A DNA stretch of 64,000 nucleotides. Source: Treponema sp. J25 (GTDB lineage: Bacteria; Spirochaetota; Spirochaetia; Treponematales; Breznakiellaceae). The position numbers and the translations under genes were made by a program. Position 1 is the stretch's first letter, and every line of letters begins with the position of its first letter. The notes below the pieces were generated by a model. It had not been told where the DNA came from, made no database searches, and saw only the letters and a program-made list of their open reading frames with translations. Of the stretch, positions 18,996 to 27,400 are shown piece after piece. The stretch spans positions 1 through 64,000 of the forward strand of contig NZ_PTQW01000010.1 of the NCBI RefSeq assembly GCF_004343725.1, given 5' to 3'.

Positions 18996-19026
18996 GAAAC
19001 CTCCTTGCTCCCTTTTTCAGAGGGGA

Positions 19027-19069
19027 AGAGGGCGAAAGAGCTCTTTTATATCAGCCTTTTTCGCCCCCT
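19027..19069 (-). terminator. Intra-operon hairpin after the binding-protein gene
   Basis: An imperfect stem of about 11 bp between AGAGGGCGAAA (19028-19038) and TTTCGCCCCCTCT near 19058-19070. It lacks a long U tract, so it is more likely an RNA-stabilising or partly terminating hairpin between malE and malF than a full terminator. Confidence 0.35.
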
Positions 19070-19169
19070 CTCTGATAGGGCTTGCTCTGACCGTTTAGAT
19101 GTTAACAAACCACTTTTTCTTAAATATCACCTTTTTCGGGACCTGGGCCCCGAAAAAACTGGGAAAACA

Positions 19170-20381
19170 CTATTTCCCCAGGATCGCCGCATTACAGGCA
19201 TCCAGTTCCTTTTTTACATCCGCCCCATCCCAGATGTTTTTGCTTGCATTTCCCATGGCTTCCCAGTACGCCCCCATTTGAGGAATTGAAGGCATGGGGA
19301 AGGCATAATTAAGCTGGGTAATAAAGCCCGCCATGTAAGGGCTATCGACCTTTACGTCGATGGCAGGCATGGCGCCGGTAATATCAAACCGGAGTTTCTG
19401 CATTTCTTCGGAAACAAGGAAGGAAGCAAAGAGATGAGCTTCTTCTGGGTGGTCCGAATAGGCGGAAACGAACATAGCCCGGGTTCCTGAGAAGGATGCC
19501 GGCGGAGTGCTTTCGCCCGGGAGGGCCGGAAGGGGGGCTACTCCGAAATCAATGCCTGCATTTTTAAAGGGAACCACGTTCCATAGGCCAGTAATGTACA
19601 TGGCCGCCTTTCCGGAGGAAAATGCCGTGTCAGCCACAGAGGTAGTAAGGTCTGCCGCAGGAACATTCAGAATAGAACGGAGGCTCTGGAAAAACTTCAT
19701 CCCTTTGATAGATTGTTCTGAGTTAATATTAGTAGCAGTTGTGTCATTCCCGTTGGGACCGAAAAGGCGATTTCCCCCACTGGTGGTAAAGATGATGGTG
19801 TAATACGCATTCCCAACATCCATGATAAAGGCATATTTACCAGGATTGGCGGGGTTAAACTTCTTCGCAAAATTTACAAGTTCTTCCCAGGTTTTGGGAA
19901 CCTCTGAGTCTTTGATATAGGCCCGGTTATAAAAGAGTGCATAGGTTTCGGCAGAAACGGGGTAGCCATACATGGTTCCATTATACGTAAGGGCCGTAGC
20001 ACAGGAACTCAGAACCTTTTTCTTTATTTCCTCGGGATTTTTAGTGGGAAGTACATGACCGCCGGAAACCAGTTCGCCCAGTTTGTCGTGGGGGGCCGCA
20101 AACACATCGGGACCGACGCCGGCAGGTCCATCAAGGGCAATTTGGCCTGCCGCATCCCCCAGTTCTACGTTCACGTATTTAATCTTGATGTGGGGGTATT
20201 TCTTGGTAAAGGCCTCTCCCGCTTGTTGAATGAATTTATCGGGACCATTGGTAGATTCCCACACGGTAAGAACCACCTCTTTGCCACCCTTTGCTGTTCC
20301 TGTTTTACCCTGGCATGAAAGGGCCAGTAGGGAAAGCAGGGCCACTAGGGCACTCAAAATTACGAGCCATCGCTTATTCAT
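19170..20381 (-). CDS. Sugar ABC transporter substrate-binding lipoprotein, MalE type
   Basis: A 403-residue family-1 solute-binding protein anchored to the inner membrane. The signal peptide ends in the lipobox A-L-S-C with Cys23. The mature domain shows VLTVWESTNGPDKFIQQ, then FTKKYPHIKIKYV, GPDVFAAPHDKLGEL and AAMYITGLWNV, all typical of maltose/oligosaccharide binders. The ATG overlaps the lacI stop (20378-20381) and AAAGGAGG precedes it. With GH35 in the operon, the ligand is probably a galactose-containing oligosaccharide (inference). Confidence 0.95.
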   Translation of the reverse strand: MNKRWLVILSALVALLSLLALSCQGKTGTAKGGKEVVLTVWESTNGPDKFIQQAGEAFTKKYPHIKIKYVNVELGDAAGQIALDGPAGVGPDVFAAPHDKLGELVSGGHVLPTKNPEEIKKKVLSSCATALTYNGTMYGYPVSAETYALFYNRAYIKDSEVPKTWEELVNFAKKFNPANPGKYAFIMDVGNAYYTIIFTTSGGNRLFGPNGNDTTATNINSEQSIKGMKFFQSLRSILNVPAADLTTSVADTAFSSGKAAMYITGLWNVVPFKNAGIDFGVAPLPALPGESTPPASFSGTRAMFVSAYSDHPEEAHLFASFLVSEEMQKLRFDITGAMPAIDVKVDSPYMAGFITQLNYAFPMPSIPQMGAYWEAMGNASKNIWDGADVKKELDACNAAILGK

Positions 20382-21553
20382 GATAAGCCTCCTTTGAAAA
20401 ATCCTATATTGCTCGGTTGCATCGCAACCGTCGAATCCTTTTGTACTGCCCTCGAAGAATCCCGTATCACAAAATCCGCTTTTAACCTGTGAATAGCATC
20501 AATCTTCCTTCCTTCAAGCATATCGATAAGAAGTGTGGCTGCAAGACTCCCAAGCTTCTGAATTTCCACATGAACTGCGGAAATAGGTGGAAGATGCTGT
20601 TCCATGGTTGTACTATCATGAAAAGAAACCACCGCAACATCATCGGGGATGCGAACTTTATAGCGATGCAGAATATGCAGAGCCTTAGCGGTGATAACGT
20701 CATCCATTCCGATGATACACTGGGGTCCTTGGGGGAGAATGTGGTGTATCAATTCTTCCAGAACAGTTTTACTTGTGGCATTCCAGAAAACAAGGGGGTA
20801 ACCTTCCTGTAATGGTAGTTGTCGGAGATCTGTGGGCACTTGAAAAAATTCTTTTACTTCTTTGATACCTCCTTCGGTGAGGGCTAGGCGATATCCTTCG
20901 TATCGATCCTTGTTTACCTGATGATGGGGATTACCCGCCAGAAGGACCTGCCGAGAAAAATCCTGCCGCAGAAGATGGAGGGTTGCATTTTTGCATGCTT
21001 CTCGATGGTCTGAATCGACCTGAACCACGGAAAGGTCTGCCACACTACCAATCACCACAAAAGGAAGGGATTGTTCTTTTAGAAACTCGATGCTTCGATC
21101 CGTGGTAAGGGGCCGAGTATGAATGACCCCATCCACTTTACGATAACGAATAAGGCGTTTAAGAGAGGCAATGTCGTGCTCCGTGGTCACCGCTACGACC
21201 GTATCGTATTCTGAACGAGAAAGGGTTTCCGCAATGGCATGAAGGCAGGTCTGAAAAAATGGGATTTCCTGGACTTCGGTATCGCTCGGCATAGTTACCG
21301 CAATGTTGTACGTACGGGCCTCTGCTAGTCCTTTGGCAATACGATTTATCTGGAATCCCTGTTGTTCAATAAAGGAACGGATTCGTTCTCGGGTTTCAGG
21401 GCTGATACGGCCTTTCCCGGAAATTGCCCGGGAAACGGTAGATTTAGACACTCCAAGAGCTCGGGCAATATCTTCGATATTTTTTACAGAGGTGGAAGGA
21501 GATAATTCCTGAGACGATAGTGAGCCATTGTCTAACAAGGAACCTTCTGACAT
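20378..21553 (-). CDS. LacI-family transcriptional repressor of the GH35/ABC operon
   Basis: A 391-residue LacI/GalR regulator. The start at 21553 is chosen over the ATG at 21592 because AGAGGA lies seven bases upstream and because the longer form would overlap the operator. The helix-turn-helix is at 24-50 (NIEDIARALGVSKSTVSRAISGKG), followed by the hinge and a periplasmic-binding-protein-like sensor domain (NIAVTMPSDTEV to the end). It is the first gene of its own operon, so it should be autoregulated. The palindromes at 21590-21615 are the likely operators. The effector is probably a sugar released by GH35. Confidence 0.93.
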   Translation of the reverse strand: MSEGSLLDNGSLSSQELSPSTSVKNIEDIARALGVSKSTVSRAISGKGRISPETRERIRSFIEQQGFQINRIAKGLAEARTYNIAVTMPSDTEVQEIPFFQTCLHAIAETLSRSEYDTVVAVTTEHDIASLKRLIRYRKVDGVIHTRPLTTDRSIEFLKEQSLPFVVIGSVADLSVVQVDSDHREACKNATLHLLRQDFSRQVLLAGNPHHQVNKDRYEGYRLALTEGGIKEVKEFFQVPTDLRQLPLQEGYPLVFWNATSKTVLEELIHHILPQGPQCIIGMDDVITAKALHILHRYKVRIPDDVAVVSFHDSTTMEQHLPPISAVHVEIQKLGSLAATLLIDMLEGRKIDAIHRLKADFVIRDSSRAVQKDSTVAMQPSNIGFFKGGLS

Positions 21554-21589
21554 TATACGGTCCTCTTTCTTATGGTGCGCAACAATGCG

Positions 21590-21615
21590 CAACCGGTTGT
21601 TCTATTGAATAGAAC
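21590..21615. promoter_or_regulatory. Two adjoining palindromic operators of the lacI-malEFG-GH35 operon
   Basis: CAACCGGTTG (21590-21599) is a perfect palindrome with the central CG typical of LacI-family sites. It adjoins a 17-base palindrome with 8-base arms, GTTCTATT and AATAGAAC, around one central G (21599-21615). The second overlaps the -10 hexamer and the first lies at the start of the transcript. Confidence 0.6.
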
Positions 21616-21642
21616 TATAGCACTATTTTTTTAGTCTGTCAA
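21614..21642 (-). promoter_or_regulatory. Strong promoter of the lacI-malEFG-GH35 operon
   Basis: On the minus strand TTGACA (21637-21642), a 17-base spacer and TATAGT (21614-21619): close to consensus. The leader to the ATG at 21553 would be about 55 bases. Confidence 0.75.
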
Positions 21643-21703
21643 ATTAAAAAGGTTTTAAGGGGAACCTTATGCCGTCGGGCCTGGTAGGTAAGGCGCAGGC
21701 TTG

Positions 21704-21924
21704 TCGGTCCCGTACACCGAACAGCTGGGGGCGTTGCGGGGGTGTCCCCCGCAGAGGGGGTAGCGGAGGCCGCCAGAGGGCGTGGTGGGGCTTGGCAGCG
21801 GTGACCTGCTGGCTGCAAGCCCGGGACCACCGGAGAAAAGCAGTGCCGCGGCGAATTGCGCGGTGACAGGGTGCCGGGAGTTTTTCCCCTCTGGCGGCCG
21901 GAGCGAGGGGGAGACTTCCCCCTC
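21704..21924. ncRNA. GC-rich folded element (putative structured RNA or mobile-element remnant)
   Basis: Much richer in G+C than both flanks and full of inverted repeats. There is a perfect 13-bp outer stem (21768-21780 with 21887-21899). It encloses a long arm (21782-21799 with 21812-21830, three helices, 16 pairs) and a second hairpin CCGCG/CGCGG (21846-21850, 21859-21863), which makes a three-way junction. Outside lie hairpins at 21704-21720, 21735-21753 (8 bp, 3-base loop) and 21905-21924 (8 bp, 4-base loop). The open frames here have no start signals and odd Pro/Arg/Gly composition, so I do not read it as coding. It sits between divergent promoters. It could be an RNA, an insertion-sequence end, or a chromosomal repeat; I recognise none of these families. 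Confidence 0.5.
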
Positions 21925-21964
21925 TTCTACTCAAGGGATTATGCTAAATTCTGTATTAGAATAC

Positions 21965-21998
21965 TTAACATTTTAGAAAAATGCGCTTATAATGTTAA
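21965..21998 (+). promoter_or_regulatory. hipA promoter with spanning inverted repeat
   Basis: TTAACA (21965-21970), a 17-base spacer and TATAAT (21988-21993). A perfect 8-bp inverted repeat TTAACATT (21965-21972) and AATGTTAA (21991-21998) covers both hexamers, as expected for autoregulation by the HipB-like protein. The ATG is at 22003, so the mRNA would be nearly leaderless. Confidence 0.6.
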
Positions 21999-22002
21999 TT
22001 AA

Positions 22003-23214
22003 ATGAATACAATAAAAGTACTGGTATATGTTAATCAAAAAGCAGCAGGGCTCCTTACGAGAGAAGGACGGGACTATGTGTTTACCTATCAAACAACCGA
22101 CCCTTCCTGCTTTGTTTCTTTAACCATGCCGGTACGAAATAAAAGCTATGTTTTTCCCCGGGACCAGCTTCATCCTATTTTTAACCAGTATATTCCGGAG
22201 GGGTACCTTTTTGAAATTTTTAAAGCCCTCCTTTCCAAAGAAGTGGGCGAACTTGATGAACTTACCTTGCTCGCGGTTCTCGCTCCATCAATTAAGGGGA
22301 GGCTTACCTTTTCCGCTGTGGATATGCCTCCGTCGCTCATCGATAAAGTGTCACCCCCGAAAACCCCTGAGCCTCTTCTTCTGGATGAACTTATCCATAG
22401 GAAAGACGACCTTTTTGAGGAACTCCTGGAGCGGTTTTTATACCGCTCTGCGATAGGGGGAATTCAACCTAAGGTTCTCGGGGTACTCCGTGACAAAATA
22501 AATCTTTGTATGGATGATTATATCATTAAAACCAGTGGAGAGGCCTATCCATTCCTTACGGTTAATGAATATTTTTGTTTACAGGTAGCTCGGCATGCGG
22601 GCTTATCGGTGCCTGAGTTTTTTCTCAGTGATAGTCAAAAGCTTCTCATTATTAAACGATTTGCAGGTAATCAGAACCCCGCTGTCGGCTTTGAAGAAAT
22701 GGCGGTCCTTCTGGGTAAAACTAATCGACAGAAATATGAAGGAAGCTATGAACAGATTGCGAGGGCTATTAGCCTGTTTACCGGTCCTTCTGAAACCAGA
22801 GGGTCTTTAGAGCAGTATTTTATGTTGATGGTCCTTATGGTTCTTCTCCGGAATGGAGACGCCCATCTTAAGAATTTTGGGGTCCTGTATGGTACTGGCC
22901 AAAGGGACTGCCGTCTTGCACCTCCCTACAACCTGGTTACTACGACCTGCTATCTTCCCCATGATACGCCGGCCCTCACTCTGTTTGGGAAAAAATCATG
23001 GTGGAATAAAAAAAGGTTGTTCCATTTTGCAGAACAGTACTGTATGATGACGCCCCGCAGGAGCGCCGAACTTTGGGATTCCTGTATTTCCGCGGTTTCT
23101 CAGGTTCGGAGGGAACTAGTAAAATACTGCAAGGAGCATCCTGATTTTAATGTTATAGGGGAACGAATGCTGAAAGAGTGGCAGATAGGAGAAAAAGCAA
23201 ATGGAGATATATGA
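22003..23214 (+). CDS. hipA: HipA-family serine/threonine kinase-like toxin, possibly inactive
   Basis: A 403-residue HipA homologue of normal length. Residues 5-100 are the N-terminal HipA subdomain. S149 in SAIGGIQPK corresponds to the loop that carries the autophosphorylated Ser150 of E. coli HipA. The catalytic loop N284-G-D286-A-H-L-K-N291 is intact. The metal-binding Asp that normally follows about 23 residues later (Y-D-L/V) is N310 here, in LAPPYNLVTT. In the family that Asp binds Mg-ATP, so activity may be reduced or lost. Canonical HipA phosphorylates glutamyl-tRNA synthetase and halts growth. The gene precedes its hipB partner, the reverse of E. coli, and overlaps it by 14 bases. 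No Shine-Dalgarno sequence is present. Confidence 0.9.
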   Translation: MNTIKVLVYVNQKAAGLLTREGRDYVFTYQTTDPSCFVSLTMPVRNKSYVFPRDQLHPIFNQYIPEGYLFEIFKALLSKEVGELDELTLLAVLAPSIKGRLTFSAVDMPPSLIDKVSPPKTPEPLLLDELIHRKDDLFEELLERFLYRSAIGGIQPKVLGVLRDKINLCMDDYIIKTSGEAYPFLTVNEYFCLQVARHAGLSVPEFFLSDSQKLLIIKRFAGNQNPAVGFEEMAVLLGKTNRQKYEGSYEQIARAISLFTGPSETRGSLEQYFMLMVLMVLLRNGDAHLKNFGVLYGTGQRDCRLAPPYNLVTTTCYLPHDTPALTLFGKKSWWNKKRLFHFAEQYCMMTPRRSAELWDSCISAVSQVRRELVKYCKEHPDFNVIGERMLKEWQIGEKANGDI

Positions 23215-23437
23215 TCTTGGGCCGGCCATTGCCCAACGAAGAAAGGCCCTGGGTATTACTCAGGAAGCCCTTTGCAAGGAACTGCACCTAAGTCGGGTAA
23301 CCCTTTCTGCCTTTGAGACAGGTAAAAAGCTTTCCCTCTCTCTGAGACAGTTGGGTCACATTCTTAAGCGGCTTGGGCTGGAACTCGACATAAAGGAACG
23401 GTCAAGTACACCTACCCTGGATGATTTGTTGAATTAA
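23201..23437 (+). CDS. hipB: HipB-like XRE-family antitoxin/repressor
   Basis: A 78-residue DNA-binding protein. The HTH covers about 8-62 (IAQRRKALGITQEALCKELHLSRVTLSAFE), followed by GKKLSLSLRQLGHILKRLGLELDI, the usual HipB dimer region. A short tail PTLDDLLN may correspond to the flexible antitoxin C-terminus. It starts within the last 14 bases of hipA in another frame, so translation is coupled. By analogy with HipB it would neutralise HipA and repress the promoter at 21965-21998 through the inverted repeat there. Confidence 0.9.
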   Translation: MEIYDLGPAIAQRRKALGITQEALCKELHLSRVTLSAFETGKKLSLSLRQLGHILKRLGLELDIKERSSTPTLDDLLN

Positions 23438-23472
23438 TTCAGAAATCAATGTTCATTTCTAAGAACGGGAAT

Positions 23473-23536
23473 GTCGAGACTAATCGGCATTTTATTGCAG
23501 AATCGTCAAGACTAAATCGCATTTCATTGCGGTTTA
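23473..23536. repeat. Two tandem imperfect 32-base repeats with hairpin
   Basis: Units beginning at 23473 and 23505 share GTC-(A/G)-AGACTAA and a following CATTT-ATTGC core. The second folds into a stem GACTAAA/TTTAGTC with an inner CGCA/TGCG pair (23510-23539). They lie between the convergent hip and HEPN-MNT genes. Confidence 0.5.
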
Positions 23537-23559
23537 GTCATATGAGTAAGAAAACCTAG

Positions 23560-23904
23560 TTAGTCGCCCACCTTCTCTGTTGTTGGCGGTATGCTCGCCG
23601 GGGCTTCGTAAATTAGCTGGCCAACCCTATCGATGTGCTCTTTTAAGGCTGGATTTTCTATGTCTTCGTAGTGGACAATATCAATAAAGTATGGTAAGGG
23701 GCCCTGGTCTTCGAGCAGAGCATGAAGTTTTGATATGGTGGTAAAGGTGATTGATGGACCCGCTATGGCAATATCAATATCTGAACCCCTTTTGTACGTT
23801 CCCTTTGCCCGGGAGCCGAAGATAAAGGCCCTCTGGATCTCTGGGAATTGTTTCAAAGCGGCTATGATATATGAAAGGTCCGCTTCGTCGAGGCCGTATT
23901 TCAT
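23560..23904 (-). CDS. MntA-like minimal nucleotidyltransferase antitoxin
   Basis: A 114-residue minimal nucleotidyltransferase (MNT). The active-site signature GS-x10-D-x-D is complete: G30-S31, D42 and D44 (FGSRAKGTYKRGSDIDIA). In HEPN-MNT pairs this protein neutralises the HEPN ribonuclease by adding AMP to it or by binding it. It follows the HEPN-like gene on the same strand with a five-base gap, so they are co-transcribed. Length and motif fit the HI0073/MntA group. Its antitoxin role is inferred from family and pairing. Confidence 0.88.
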   Translation of the reverse strand: MKYGLDEADLSYIIAALKQFPEIQRAFIFGSRAKGTYKRGSDIDIAIAGPSITFTTISKLHALLEDQGPLPYFIDIVHYEDIENPALKEHIDRVGQLIYEAPASIPPTTEKVGD

Positions 23905-23909
23905 ATTAT

Positions 23910-24305
23910 CTATGCCCGTCCTTCCAGAGTCCGGTAGAGGTCTTTTAGGATCTTATAATATGAATGCATTATCAGATTGGCCGCTTCTTCTGCCCGCGCT
24001 TCATCATAGGTGTGGGCCATAAGGTTCCGTTTTTCAAGGGCATCGATCCACAGATGCCCTTCGTGGATAAGGCCGGACTGAAAGGCGGTCTGAATGGTAT
24101 GCCGGGGGCTTTGAATGGTATACCCTTCGGCTTCTAGATAATCCTTCATGGTTTTCCAGGCAAGTTCAAAGGTGTACTCAAAGCATTGGATAAGCCCTTG
24201 TTTTTCAAATTTATTAAGATCCCCTTTGTTAATAAATTCGTCGAGTTGGGCCATGGCTTGCTTGTAATTGGAGAATCGTTGCTTCCAGCGGATATCCTGT
24301 TCCAT
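23910..24305 (-). CDS. HI0074/HepT-like HEPN protein (putative toxin)
   Basis: A 131-residue all-helical protein of the nucleotidyltransferase substrate-binding (HI0074) family. It carries the HEPN ribonuclease signature R93-x4-H98-x-Y100 (RNLMAHTY). FEYTFELAWKTMKDYLEAEG and IQTAFQSGLI are characteristic of the family. Paired with the MNT five bases downstream, it should form a HEPN-MNT toxin-antitoxin complex in the cytoplasm. Whether it acts as an RNase is unproven: some HI0074 relatives may only be binding partners. The pair converges on hipA-hipB. Confidence 0.87.
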   Translation of the reverse strand: MEQDIRWKQRFSNYKQAMAQLDEFINKGDLNKFEKQGLIQCFEYTFELAWKTMKDYLEAEGYTIQSPRHTIQTAFQSGLIHEGHLWIDALEKRNLMAHTYDEARAEEAANLIMHSYYKILKDLYRTLEGRA

Positions 24306-24370
24306 CTATGGGCGCCCCCTCCGGTGATAGTATAACGATAATATGGTTTTTTCTCAATGGAACTGAAAAG

Positions 24371-24404
24371 GGAAAAACTCAGGGCCCCCGCTGAAGGGGG
24401 CCCT
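24371..24404 (-). terminator. Terminator of the giant lipoprotein gene
   Basis: An 11-bp stem TCAGGGCCCCC (24379-24389) with GGGGGCCCTGA (24396-24406). On the minus strand it is followed by GTTTTT. A second hairpin ACACCCCC/GGGGGTGT (24445-24471) lies between it and the stop codon. Confidence 0.75.
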
Positions 24405-24488
24405 GAAGGGAACCTCCTTACGTATCCTTATGGCCCATAGTAGAACACCCCCTAAGAAATTTCGGGGGTGTATACCCAAACGGATAGA

Positions 24489-27400
24489 TTATTTTAATTG
24501 GGCTGTTTCAAGGCTAGTAGTTGTAGCATAACCAAGAATAGGCTGATTTCCCTTAATGCCTATACCTACTGTAAAGTCTTTGGGGATATTAGATGTGGGA
24601 ACAGTCATGATTTCCCAACTCCCAGTGTACATATCATTATTTACTCCGTCTGATAAATCACCATTCAACCAGGCAACCTTAACACTGAAGGATGTGGCGG
24701 TAAAAGAACTCATGTAATAACTTATATAAGGAATTCGTTTTGTTCCATTGGTTTTCCAGCTTATAGAAATATTTGTCCCCACTGCAAGGAAGGAGTCTAC
24801 CGTGACCACCGTGGCAGGCTGATTATAGGCACTCTTGTATGCGTACCGAAGATCGCCATTAGAAGAATTATAATATGCAATATGAATTCCCCCAAGATCA
24901 TCAACAACTAGATCTACATACCACCCAGAAAAATCTGCATCAATCACAGTTGCATTGGTTTGCCATTGGGAACTGGAAGCTCCAGTTGGATCAGTGTTAT
25001 AGCTAAACATAAGTTTTCGATTTGTTGCATCATACCATGCTATAACAGCAACAGAGCCATCTGGGGTAATTCCAATTGCAGAATATTGGCCGGCTTTATA
25101 AGTAGTAGTGGTGTTTCCATCGGCTACTACATGGTAACCTGCAGCAGAACCATCCGCCACATTACCATGATTTGCTATATTGCCTCCAAAAGTGGGACTC
25201 CCAGGATATGTACCGGACACAGTTCCATAGCGATACCGAACTTGATTATTAGAAGCATCGTAGTAACTCATGAATACATTTGTTGTACCACCATTAACAA
25301 ACGTGACCATCTTGGGACTTTGAATCCTATTCGGATTGAAATTCGGGGATGCAGCGGTATTGCTATTTGCATTTTCAATCATGCGTTTATGGGAACCACT
25401 GCTATAGGCTCCGGTACTATTTAGTATATTGGTTCCAGCTTGCCAAGCATAGAAACCAAAATTAGCCCAGCCTCCTCCTGTACCAGTATTCATATCTTGA
25501 TCACTACCAGTAACACCACTTCCTCCGTAATCTCCATTCATAGCTCCTGCATACCAGCGATCGTTTGAATCGATTGCAAAACCGGTATCATACCACTGGG
25601 TATAAGATCCATCTATTTTTGTATCTGTTCCATTGACGTTAACATGTACCTCTTGAGCCCCACTAGCGTATGCAAAGCCCACATATTCATTAGCGCTTCG
25701 GGATACCCGCATAGAAGGATAACGAATCATTGAACTGGTAACGAGACTATTGAATTTCCAGAGGTAGAGATAAGTATCATCGTTCAATTGAGCATTATTG
25801 ACTCCATTACTAAAGGAATTCCATTCTTTCTCGTTGTTATTGTTATTATTAATAGAAGATACTCCGTTTACGGTAAGTATGAGTGTTCCACTGGTAGCTG
25901 TTGTTCCGGTATTAATTACGATTTGGGTCGTAGATCCACTTGATGGTGTGATAGATGTTCCATTAATAGTCACTCCCGTACTTGTCCCATTCAAATTAAA
26001 TCCACTAATAGTAATATTTTCATTTTCTCTCACTGGATACCATCCAAGAGCAGACCTATTGAACGCACTCGGCTTAGATGCATACGCTGAGCTAAGCGCT
26101 GTTGTAATATCCTTGACATACGGCACCACGTCCACCTTCATGATGTTGAAGCCGGTGGTTAAGGCTGTGCTGTCAGTGGGAGTAGCGGGGGTCTGGACTG
26201 AGCCGTTGGGGCCGCCGCTTGCGGCAGGCCGGGCATCTTCTGCCCGCACCCGGATGCGCACATTCGCCCGGGCAACGCCGCTTACCTTACTGCTGTCCCA
26301 TTCAAACGTCCATTCCACCGTATGGCCGCCTGCCAGGGTAAGGCTCTCACTTGTGGCAGTCCATTTTCCAAGAGTATTGCTTGTGTCTTCTACAAGACTA
26401 CTGCCGCTAAATTTTGCTACCTGTTGCTCTTCGCCTGCATCAACTGTTCCGTTCCCATTCAGGTCTATCCAGATATAGAGGGCGTTAATCCGCTGATTGT
26501 CGCTGGCTCCGCCGCGGAACACGATGGTGCCGCTCACATCCGCATCGTTGCCAAAGACCTCATTCGTCTTATTAAATCCACTATCCTCGTTATCATAGGG
26601 GCTCTGGTTCCAGGGTTCGATATGGCCCTTCCATACGGACCGGTCGCTTGCGTTGTAATCCTTCACGTCCGAAGCAGCGAGCTGGTACAGCCATGCCGCG
26701 GGGGCCACCTCGTCCACATTGTCGATGGTAAGACCCACCGTAATGGTGGCGGTTAGCTCGTCGGTGGAATCATCATCGTCACTCGTGGTGCTGTCGTAGA
26801 CCAGGATGGTAAAGAACCTATCGTTGGCGCTGCTGCTCTCCGCAAAACTGCTGGTATTGATGGTGACCGTATTGGATGTCAGGGTCCCATTCTGTTCGGT
26901 CCCGTTGTATGTAATCGAGTAGCGCTTGGTCCCGTTGCCGCCCGTCGCATTCACCTGAATATACAGGCGGTTCCCCCGGGCGGTAAAGTTCGTAGCGCTG
27001 TAGCCCGAGCTAATTTCGCTTGTTTTTTCGCCCGAGTCATCGGTATCGTCATCCCCATTCAAGTCTGTTCCAAGGACTATAGAAGTAATGCTTGGCTTGT
27101 TGTTGGCCACATAGGCGTTGGTGCTGCCGCTCACGGTGTTGCCCGCAAAGTCATAGGCCACATAGTTTACTTCCGTCTTGCCATCAGAAACCAGGATTGA
27201 ATTGAACCGGGCCGCCCAGTTGTACACACCGCCGCTAATGGTAAGCCACTCGGCAAAGCCATCGTTATCTCCCGCAGAGCCAGTGTCGTTGCCGTCTTCC
27301 AGGCGGTTATCAATAACGATGCGGTAGTCGTTGTAGGCGCTGTCGCTCAGGTTCAGGACGCCGCTTGCATCAAGACTGCCACTACCGCCCTTTAAGCGGA

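Noticed and set aside
21639-21976. Three overlapping frames of 63-96 residues in the GC-rich element
   Set aside because: They lack ribosome sites, have Pro/Arg/Gly-biased composition, occur on both strands over the same inverted repeats, and are better explained by folded DNA or RNA.
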